Shown here: piece by piece, positions 1 to 6,049 of the stretch
Position numbering within the stretch: the stretch's first letter is position 1
Layout of the letters: each line of letters opens with the position of its first letter
Made by a program: the position numbers and the translations under genes
Source: Halioxenophilus sp964342265
GTDB lineage: Bacteria > Pseudomonadota > Gammaproteobacteria > Pseudomonadales > Cellvibrionaceae
DNA: 54,308 nt
Direction: 5' to 3'
Assembly (NCBI GenBank): GCA_964342265.1
Contig: CAYFFE010000006.1
Location: forward strand, 1 to 54,308
Notes under the pieces: generated by a model
Databases searched by the model: none
What the model was told of the DNA's origin: nothing
What the model saw: only the letters and a program-made list of their open reading frames with translations

Positions 1-23
1 CAAAAGTCTGTGGCAGTGCAGGA

Positions 24-50
24 GGAACCTCCGAGTAAATCAGAGGTTCC
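24..50. repeat. Interspersed palindrome, copy A (short form)
   Basis: The arms GGAACCTC (24-31) and GAGGTTCC (43-50) are perfect inverted repeats around an 11-base loop. The right half, GAGTAAATCAGAGGTTCC, closely matches the right arm of the longer copy at 33747-33788 and the degenerate copy at 5122-5157, so these look like members of one small interspersed family. This copy lacks the inner part of the stem. Confidence 0.6.
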
Positions 51-66
51 TATAAACCCTTATGTT

Positions 67-96
67 AAAAGTCTCCTAATGCGCTGGAGGCTTTTT
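67..96 (+). terminator. Probable rho-independent terminator of the gene left of the window
   Basis: AAAAGTCTCC (67-76) pairs with GGAGGCTTTT (86-95) with one G-T wobble, and the right arm runs into a short T tract. It would end a plus-strand gene that lies before the window. Confidence 0.5.
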
Positions 97-128
97 AAAA
101 AATAATAAACGACGAATAATAAATAATA

Positions 129-1004
129 ATGTTACAACAATTAGACAATTTATTGTATTTATGGCATCAGCGTACCTTGTACATTGGGCCGAGTTATCAT
201 GCTCGACAACGTCAATACGATGCGGCGATTTTATTAATTGGCTTAGAGCAGAATTTTTATATTAGCAGTACTGACGGTCAATCTGTCTCTGCACGAATTT
301 CCTTGCTGACACCGTCTAAATCGTTTTCTATCAACGCCAACGACCAAAAAATTGCAGTCTTATATCTGGATTATTTTGGGCGCGATTTTTTGTCGTTGTC
401 GAAAAAAGCTGATCATTGCGATCGTGGCATCTACTACGGTTTTGATGAGCAGCTTGAAAGCCAAGTTGTTCAATTAATTGGCGAGCTAAATGCCCGCGCC
501 TTAGGTATTGAGTCGGCAGGTAAGCTGATCACCTTTCTGGGCTTAAAGCATCATTCGATCGCCAATTTTTGTACCGTACCCGATCGAAGATTAAGAGCGC
601 TTATCAATCAATATTTAGTGGGCGAGCTGCATCGCAATTGCAAAGTTCAAGACGCGGCACAGGCCATTGGTTTATCCGTTCCTCGATTAGGGCAGTTGTT
701 TCGCGAACAATTGGGCACAACGTTTAAAAGTTTTCGCAATCGGCATTTAATGCACTGTTATTTGCTGTCTACTGCGCACGGTAAATCGTTTTCCGAGGCA
801 GCCGTGGAGGCGGGCTTTGTGGATCAATCGCATTTTTGTAAACACTTCAAGCGAAAAACCGGCTTGCAATCCACGCTGTACATTCAGCACAGAAAGCAAC
901 AGAAGTCATTTGTCGACCCGGAAATTGCAGATTATTACAAAAAACACTACGAACACGGAGGCCAGTATAAGTCTGAAGCATCCGTAATAGAGGCGCTACG
1001 TTAG
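129..1004 (+). CDS. AraC/XylS family transcriptional regulator
   Basis: A 291-residue DNA-binding transcription regulator. The C-terminal half (about residues 170-250) has the double helix-turn-helix layout of the AraC family: a first helix pair around DAAQAIGLSVPRLGQLFRE and a second around SEAAVEAGFVDQSHFCKHFK, followed by the usual Lys/Arg-rich recognition end. The N-terminal 150 residues are a divergent sensing region with no motif I recognise, so the ligand is unknown. The ATG follows an A/T-rich leader with no clear Shine-Dalgarno sequence. It stands alone, converging on the lipoprotein gene on the other strand across a shared terminator; its target is not evident from context. Confidence 0.85.
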   Translation: MLQQLDNLLYLWHQRTLYIGPSYHARQRQYDAAILLIGLEQNFYISSTDGQSVSARISLLTPSKSFSINANDQKIAVLYLDYFGRDFLSLSKKADHCDRGIYYGFDEQLESQVVQLIGELNARALGIESAGKLITFLGLKHHSIANFCTVPDRRLRALINQYLVGELHRNCKVQDAAQAIGLSVPRLGQLFREQLGTTFKSFRNRHLMHCYLLSTAHGKSFSEAAVEAGFVDQSHFCKHFKRKTGLQSTLYIQHRKQQKSFVDPEIADYYKKHYEHGGQYKSEASVIEALR

Positions 1005-1082
1005 CGGCTTTTAAACACAGGGGCTCGAATTACCAGGCTTGTGCCACTTGTTTCTTGCAGGTTTACAAGTTTATAAAGACTA

Positions 1083-1111
1083 AAAAACCCGCCTATCGCT
1101 AGGCGGGTTTT
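1083..1111. terminator. Bidirectional rho-independent terminator
   Basis: A perfect 8-bp stem, CCCGCCTA (1088-1095) and TAGGCGGG (1100-1107), with a TCGC tetraloop, is flanked by an A run on the left and a T run on the right. It sits between two convergent genes and can serve both. Confidence 0.85.
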
Positions 1112-1146
1112 AGGGTTTCGCGTATCAAAAATACCCGGTTGGTGAC

Positions 1147-2976
1147 TTACTGAGTCACAACGCTGATGTTAAAGAACGCGGTAGTGCCGGATACTTCGTT
1201 ACCCACAATCAACAAAGGCTGACCGGTAGGGCTATCGGCTTCAGCAACAAATCGAATGGATTCAGGGCCAAGGTCGCCAGCTAATTCCGGAGTTGCTTCG
1301 ACATCGTCAACAGTAAAGTCGCGTGTGTTAATGTATTGAACGAACTCGGCGGTCTCTGGGTTGGTGATGTTGTACACCATAATGCCACCCACACGCTCTA
1401 AACCAATAAAGGCGTAAGTGCGACCCGCAAGCTGGGCGATTTCGATTGCTTCTGGCTCAGGACCTTTGGCGTCTGAGCGCGAATCACCATCGTTTTCGTC
1501 GTTATCGTTGTTGAAGTTTTCACCCAAACGGTTGGCGGTGATTACTTCAAAGTCGTTGCCTGAATCGAAAACTGGCTGGAAGGTTTCGGTGTTCCAGATG
1601 GTGAACGAGCGGGCGCCTTGAGAGTAAAGGGCTTCGTATTCACAACCATCGCTTGGCTGACCCGTAGTGGCTAAACTCGCGCACTCGCCAGAAAGGCCTA
1701 GATCGGTAACCGCAATTAAACGGCCTAGGTTTTCTTCGTCAGCGAAGTCAGCACCGGCTCGAGCCAAGAAGTCGTCACTGAAGGTGGCACCAGTGCCAGT
1801 GATGTCTTCGATGCGGATTTCGTCTAGGTAGTGGAAGCAGTCGCCATCATCGAAATCAAAACCGCCTTGTGCAGTACAGTCGGCATCATCGTCAGCATCG
1901 GTTACGTATTCGCGACCATCGCCTTCGTTAGCGGTAACAACGTAGGTTACGCCGTTAAAGTCGTAGGCGTCGGCACCGTCTGGCATGTAAACACCCAATA
2001 CAGGAGCGGTTTGGATGTTAATGCCGTTGTCGCGGTCGCTGGCATCTAATTCGTTACCAGGAATGCTGTGGTCTTTGTAACCCAAGCCGGTTACAGCGGT
2101 AATGGTGGCAGAAGCAACGTCCAAAGTGGCGATGGCGTTGTTTTCTTGCAGGATTACGTAAGCAGTGGCGCTATCGCCGGATACAACGATGTATTCTGGC
2201 TCAAGATCGGCCGCAACAGACGCCGCAAAAGCAGATACACGCACAGGGCCAGTTAAAGACTCGGTGCCGCCATCGTTAAAGGCTTGGAAGTTAACTTGAG
2301 TAACGTTAGCGGCGGTTAATGCACCTGCACCGCCAGATACATCAATTACGGTTACGCTACCTTCTGGATCGTTGGAGTAGTCATCGCTAGGCTCGCCTTC
2401 GTTGGCAACCAGCACGGTGTTGCCGTCTGGAGTGAAGGTCACCATATCGGGCAGTGCGCCGGCCTCTACTACGCTTAAGAAGGTTCCATCGGTTTGATAG
2501 AAAGCCACAAAGCCATTGGCTTGTGTGTCGTCGGCTGCAACAGCAACGGCTACGGTATTGCCAGAAACGCTAAGGCTGTTGGCCTCGCCTACGTCAGCAG
2601 CGTCGATGCTCATGGCAGCGGCGATATCGGCAGCAACATCCAAAGAGGTTGTCAGTGTTGGGGTAGATGGAGAGCTAGAGTTGATGATGTCTACTTGGCC
2701 AGAGTTGGCATTGACAACAAAAGTGCTTTGGGTAGCAGGATCGAAATCAACGATTTCTGCGGCAGACTCGTCGAATTCGCCGCTTTCGTAGCGGCCAAGG
2801 AAGGAAAGGGCGATAGTGGTTGGGTTAGCATCCATTCCGTCCATACCAGGATTGCCGTCCATGCCAGGAGCACCCGCTGCACCGGTTGAACCGTCACGGC
2901 CATCGTCACCGTCACAACCTGCTAAAGCTACGGCCAACGCCAAGCTAGATACCATCATCGTTTTTTTCAAAAACAT
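1147..2976 (-). CDS. Choice-of-anchor I family lipoprotein with collagen-like linker
   Basis: A predicted surface or periplasmic lipoprotein of 609 residues. I place the start at the internal ATG (2976), not the upstream in-frame one, because AAGGAGAA sits just before it and the next residues form a clean lipoprotein signal ending in LAGC (Cys21). The mature protein begins with nine Gly-X-Y triplets (about residues 23-49), a collagen-like spacer. The rest resembles the choice-of-anchor I beta-propeller family: repeated strand segments such as NEGEPSDD, VTANEGDGREY and GPEPEAIEIA, rich in Asp, Asn and Gly, suggesting metal or phosphate-ester chemistry in relatives. Substrate is unknown. An 8-bp inverted repeat lies just upstream. 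It is monocistronic. Confidence 0.75.
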   Translation of the reverse strand: MFLKKTMMVSSLALAVALAGCDGDDGRDGSTGAAGAPGMDGNPGMDGMDANPTTIALSFLGRYESGEFDESAAEIVDFDPATQSTFVVNANSGQVDIINSSSPSTPTLTTSLDVAADIAAAMSIDAADVGEANSLSVSGNTVAVAVAADDTQANGFVAFYQTDGTFLSVVEAGALPDMVTFTPDGNTVLVANEGEPSDDYSNDPEGSVTVIDVSGGAGALTAANVTQVNFQAFNDGGTESLTGPVRVSAFAASVAADLEPEYIVVSGDSATAYVILQENNAIATLDVASATITAVTGLGYKDHSIPGNELDASDRDNGINIQTAPVLGVYMPDGADAYDFNGVTYVVTANEGDGREYVTDADDDADCTAQGGFDFDDGDCFHYLDEIRIEDITGTGATFSDDFLARAGADFADEENLGRLIAVTDLGLSGECASLATTGQPSDGCEYEALYSQGARSFTIWNTETFQPVFDSGNDFEVITANRLGENFNNDNDENDGDSRSDAKGPEPEAIEIAQLAGRTYAFIGLERVGGIMVYNITNPETAEFVQYINTRDFTVDDVEATPELAGDLGPESIRFVAEADSPTGQPLLIVGNEVSGTTAFFNISVVTQ

Positions 2977-3364
2977 CCAATTCTCCTTTTTATACATCAA
3001 GTTAGTAATAACCTCGGGAGACTAACTTACTTATATGAAAGAAAAGTTACTGATAGATATCGCAGTAAAACCACTTATAAATAAGGGAATTTAATTAGCT
3101 AATATATTCAATATTTTGAGAAAGGCGGGATTGGAAAATATAATACACAAATGGCAGTGCTGTACTTTTAATTGCGGAACAATGGAATATTTAAAGTGCT
3201 GCGCCGTTAAATAAAAAAATGGTGTACATGTGCCTGTAAAACCCTGGAAGGAGTGCGTGAATTTTTCGGTCTAGATGTAAATTCAACCATAATTTGAACC
3301 GAACGTTAATGATCCGAAACTGCGATCACTATCTAAAAAGCTTTTAGCTACGAATGCATACCCA
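2977..3364. other. AT-rich intergenic region with a leader inverted repeat
   Basis: No gene is supported here. Immediately upstream of the lipoprotein gene, AAGTTAGT (2999-3006) and ACTAACTT (3021-3028) form a perfect 8-bp inverted repeat that would be a hairpin in its leader or an operator. The remainder is AT-rich; CTAAAA/TTTTAG at 3333-3347 is a very short palindrome downstream of the SH3 frame and too weak to call a terminator with confidence. Confidence 0.5.
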
Positions 3365-3586
3365 TTAAATTTCGCCGATAAGTTCTTCTTCATCGCGGGG
3401 TTCGTACAACCTCACTAGGCGCCAACCATTGGCTTTGACATCCAGTATTTTTACAAGTGAGCCTTTAGAAAGCTTGCCGATAATGGTTTTGGGCGTGGAC
3501 GAATCCGCATCGTTACGCAAGTTGTAACCATTGAGTAATGGTAATAATTTCGCCTTGGTGGCCTTTCTGTAGATAAATCCATCCAC
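3365..3586 (-). CDS. SH3-like domain frame, probable C-terminal part of the TIR-PASTA gene
   Basis: This 73-residue frame opens at a GTG inside the end of the TIR-PASTA gene. It encodes a bacterial SH3-type fold: GYNLRNDADSS, then TIIGKLSKGSLVKILD and NGWRLVRL, the usual order for cell-wall-binding SH3b domains. There is no signal peptide and no Shine-Dalgarno site. If a single base is dropped from the AAAAGG run at 3586-3591, the PASTA frame continues directly into this one (AAK then VDGFIYRK). The best reading is therefore one protein of about 440 residues interrupted by a +1 shift, natural or a sequencing error, not an independent gene. Confidence 0.6.
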   Translation of the reverse strand: MDGFIYRKATKAKLLPLLNGYNLRNDADSSTPKTIIGKLSKGSLVKILDVKANGWRLVRLYEPRDEEELIGEI

Positions 3587-4691
3587 CTTTTGCCGCTAAA
3601 ATAATTTCCACTGTCTCGTTATTGGTGACTTTGGTGCCCGCTGTTGGAATGGTTTTGATGATTGTGCCGTATGGTTTATCCCAATGTGTTACCGAGTGCA
3701 CCACTTTAAAATGAAGGTTTACAGCGTCTAGCTGATTTTTTGCAGCCTCTAGGTTTAGGTTCAATACATCGGGAACCGCAATTTTTTCTTGCACCAAATA
3801 AATCTTTACTGGTGCACCGGCTTTTAAACGGGTGCCTGGATTGGGTTGTTGGTTAAAAATGGTTTGTTCTTTTCCTTCGGCCGCGGCGATTTCTATTTCA
3901 GGCTTTTCGAGGTTAAGCGCCTTAAGTAACTCTAAAGCTTGGTCTTTGCGCATGCCGTACAGGTCGGGCATAGTGATTTTTTCTTTGGCAACGTAAATAT
4001 TAATAGGCGAAAATAATTTAGCCTGAACAGGGTCGGTTTTAAATACACGGCCTGCGGGGTCAGCGTCGTTGTCACTGTATTCGTGGATGATATTGCCCAA
4101 AGACAAAAAGTGCGATTTTAATACAGTTTTGGCGACGCTACTGTCCAAGCCTTTTAATGAAGGCACATTAACCTGATAATTAACATAAAACACGCTGCCC
4201 AAAATGGCCAGTAACACGGCAGGTGCTGCGTACCAAAAGGCTTTTTTGACGGGTTTGGGTAAATTAATTGATAGCGATGCCAGGGTTTTTTGAGTGGTAC
4301 CAGTTCGAGTTAAATTGTCGCCACGAATTTCTTCAATAAGCTTTTCCAGGCCTTGTTCGTAACCTTGGGTAAACTCTACTCGTTGTAGGCTGGCGATGCG
4401 CATGGGAACATCGCATTCTTCCAACAAAACCGGAATGATGTGCTTGCCTTTGTCGAGGGCATAGCTCCATTCATCTCCCACATTGGTGGAGGCAGTGGAC
4501 GATTTAGAGAGCATAACCAAAACTTTTTCGCTGTTGGCAATGCCTTCTTGAATTTGCGTGTCCCAGCGCGAGCCAGTGCCGATGTCTTCTTGGTCGATCC
4601 AAATATCTACCCTGCGACGTTGCAGCGCATCGATAATGCGCGAGACCATTTCTTGATCTTTGCGAGAGTAGCTGATAAACACATCCGACAT
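3513..4691 (-). CDS. TIR domain protein with one TM segment and three PASTA repeats
   Basis: A receptor-like protein of 392 residues as read. Residues 1-125 are a TIR domain: DVFISYSRKD at the start, the DIWIDQEDI loop, and GDEWSYALDKGKHIIPVLL, in which Glu74 is at the position of the catalytic glutamate of NADase TIRs. A single hydrophobic segment at 151-171 would place TIR inside and the rest in the periplasm. Three PASTA-like repeats follow (about 174-235, 239-302, 305-366), each opening with a V/MPxL/V-type turn and ending in a beta strand; PASTA modules bind peptidoglycan or beta-lactam-like ligands in Ser/Thr kinases and PBPs. After residue 367 the frame runs off into unrelated sequence, while the +1 frame gives an SH3 domain. 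The divergent neighbour is a SLATT-type protein. A defence or stress role is inference. Confidence 0.75.
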   Translation of the reverse strand: MSDVFISYSRKDQEMVSRIIDALQRRRVDIWIDQEDIGTGSRWDTQIQEGIANSEKVLVMLSKSSTASTNVGDEWSYALDKGKHIIPVLLEECDVPMRIASLQRVEFTQGYEQGLEKLIEEIRGDNLTRTGTTQKTLASLSINLPKPVKKAFWYAAPAVLLAILGSVFYVNYQVNVPSLKGLDSSVAKTVLKSHFLSLGNIIHEYSDNDADPAGRVFKTDPVQAKLFSPINIYVAKEKITMPDLYGMRKDQALELLKALNLEKPEIEIAAAEGKEQTIFNQQPNPGTRLKAGAPVKIYLVQEKIAVPDVLNLNLEAAKNQLDAVNLHFKVVHSVTHWDKPYGTIIKTIPTAGTKVTNNETVEIILAAKGGWIYLQKGHQGEIITITQWLQLA

Positions 4692-4950
4692 TTTAATGGC
4701 CCCAACAGTAATTATTTCGATGAGAGATTAATAATTTCTTTTTACATTTGTCCAGTGAGTCGGGCAAAGTCGGCGGTGTTTTGCATGAGTTTTGCCTGCT
4801 TTGGCGTGTATTGTGTTTTCTTGTGTTTTTTAAATTGATTGTTGTGCCGGATTTGGGTGGGCCCGAGAAGTCTACATACACGCCATCCATAGCGATAACG
4901 TGCAGGCAAAATCGATGTGCGTAAGCTATTGATTTTGGAAGGTAACTGGA

Positions 4951-4973
4951 TAAAAGTGCCGGGAGCACTTTTA
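4951..4973. repeat. Perfect 9-bp inverted repeat
   Basis: TAAAAGTGC at 4951-4959 and GCACTTTTA at 4965-4973 enclose CGGGA. As RNA, either strand forms a compact hairpin with U-rich flank, which could act as a terminator in both directions. Confidence 0.6.
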
Positions 4974-5008
4974 GAATGCTTGGCAGCTCGAAAAGGAAGC
5001 CAAAAAAG

Positions 5009-5030
5009 TAAGCCACAAGAAAGTGGCTTA
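5009..5030 (-). terminator. Hairpin with T run on the minus strand
   Basis: TAAGCCAC and GTGGCTTA form a perfect 8-bp stem with a 6-base loop. On the minus strand it is followed by CTTTTTT, the pattern of a rho-independent terminator, although no minus-strand gene upstream of it is visible. It may end a small transcript from the 5030-5110 structured part. Confidence 0.4.
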
Positions 5031-5121
5031 TCCAATAACATATTTCAATTACCGTGCGACGACTCGCAGCTAAGCGAAGAGAATAGCTCCGCTGGCCTAT
5101 AAGGGCGAGAGTCGTAGACTC

Positions 5122-5157
5122 GAGTATTAACTCAGGAATGCGTTAATCAGAGTTTCC
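5122..5157. repeat. Interspersed palindrome, copy C (degenerate)
   Basis: The segment keeps the inner stem TTAACTCA/TGCGTTAA around GGAA and the right arm GCGTTAATCAGAGTTTCC, 16 of 19 positions equal to the arm of the copy at 33747-33788. The outer left arm has diverged. It lies directly upstream of the ribosome binding site at 5161. Confidence 0.5.
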
Positions 5158-5175
5158 AATAAGGTGTAAAGTAGT

Positions 5176-5994
5176 ATGGCTGAACGTTTAAAGTACCGAA
5201 AAAACAGCGATTCTTTAGTGTCTGCTGTGCAATTGTCTATGGATTTTGCGGGTTTTTCCTACACCAAATGGGGCGCTAACCAAAAATGCGAGCGCAACGA
5301 CTGGTTGGTGGATAACGGCGGGGATGTGTACACCGTTCAGGACGAATATTTTCGCAACAATTACGTGGCAGTGCGTCCGGGAGCCTATCAAAAAATCGGT
5401 GAGGTGTGGGCTGAGGTTGCCGAGCAGGAGGGGGTGATCGAAACCATAGAAGGTTCATCGGCTTACCACGCGGGCGATTATTTGCTATTCGATCGGCCCA
5501 ACGGTGGCCGTGGCTGGGCGGTAAACAAACAGCGCTTCGAGCAAATGTACGAGAGGTTGGACGACGGTCTTAACTTGCCGGCAGAACAAGCTGAATATTT
5601 AGAGCAAAAACTGGAACCGAGTATTCGCCTGTATCGCGACAAAAGTGCGCGCTACAAAGTAATGTATTATGGTTTGCAACTTGTAGCGTTGGTCTGTGGT
5701 GTGGCGATTACTGGGGTGACCACCAGCGATTTTACCCTTATGCAAGCACTTGTGCCTTGGTTGGGTGGTTTGTCGGCCATAGCAACCGGGTTACTCACCT
5801 TGTTTAAGCCAGGCCAATATTCAGCCCATTTTGCTGATGGTGCTTTTGCGCTTAATCAGGAAATGCATAATTTTAAGCATAGAATTGGTCGATACAAAGA
5901 GGCGTTGAACCCCTTTGAAAGTCTGTTGGAATTACACGGACAAATCGAACAAGATTTGCGTGAACAATTAAGCGGTAAAACCGCAGCTAAATAA
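5176..5994 (+). CDS. PGDYG-like and SLATT-like two-TM protein
   Basis: A 272-residue protein with two recognisable halves. The N-terminal half holds a duplicated unit: NDWLVDNGGDVYTVQDEYF (41-59) and AGDYLLFDRPNGG...WAVNKQRFEQMY (99-125), the pattern of PGDYG proteins, here with HAGDYL in place of PGDYG. From about 138 a charged helix leads into two close hydrophobic segments (163-181 and 191-210, the second ending TLFKPGQYSAHFA) followed by a long amphipathic tail. That order fits the SLATT/DUF4231 class of two-TM proteins, which are predicted membrane effectors in nucleotide-signalling conflict systems. AAGGTG at 5161-5166 is the ribosome binding site. It diverges from the TIR-PASTA gene; a functional pairing is inferred from position only. 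Confidence 0.6.
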   Translation: MAERLKYRKNSDSLVSAVQLSMDFAGFSYTKWGANQKCERNDWLVDNGGDVYTVQDEYFRNNYVAVRPGAYQKIGEVWAEVAEQEGVIETIEGSSAYHAGDYLLFDRPNGGRGWAVNKQRFEQMYERLDDGLNLPAEQAEYLEQKLEPSIRLYRDKSARYKVMYYGLQLVALVCGVAITGVTTSDFTLMQALVPWLGGLSAIATGLLTLFKPGQYSAHFADGAFALNQEMHNFKHRIGRYKEALNPFESLLELHGQIEQDLREQLSGKTAAK

Positions 5995-6049
5995 TTAGAT
6001 CATTAGTCTATTATTAATTGGCTTTTTATGGGCTAAAACTTTTAAATGA

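Larger units (their letters stand above)
4692..5175. other. Structured intergenic region between divergent TIR and SLATT-type genes
   Basis: This 484-bp stretch has no convincing gene but several strong inverted repeats. TAAAAGTGC/GCACTTTTA (4951-4973) is a perfect 9-bp stem with a 5-base loop. TAAGCCAC/GTGGCTTA (5009-5030) is a perfect 8-bp stem followed on the minus strand by a run of T, like a terminator facing left. ACGACT/AGTCGT (5059-5115) closes a longer imperfect hairpin that contains AGCTA/TAGCT and CAGC/GCTG inner pairs. A degenerate copy of the interspersed palindrome (5122-5157) ends next to the ribosome binding site of the SLATT-type gene. A small structured RNA is possible. Confidence 0.5.

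Noticed and set aside
2494..2889. Long frames opposite the choice-of-anchor gene
   Set aside because: They arise from the biased codon use of the real gene on the other strand and lack starts with ribosome sites.
4917..5102. 61-codon plus-strand frame in the hairpin-rich spacer
   Set aside because: It passes through three inverted repeats and has no ribosome site or family likeness.
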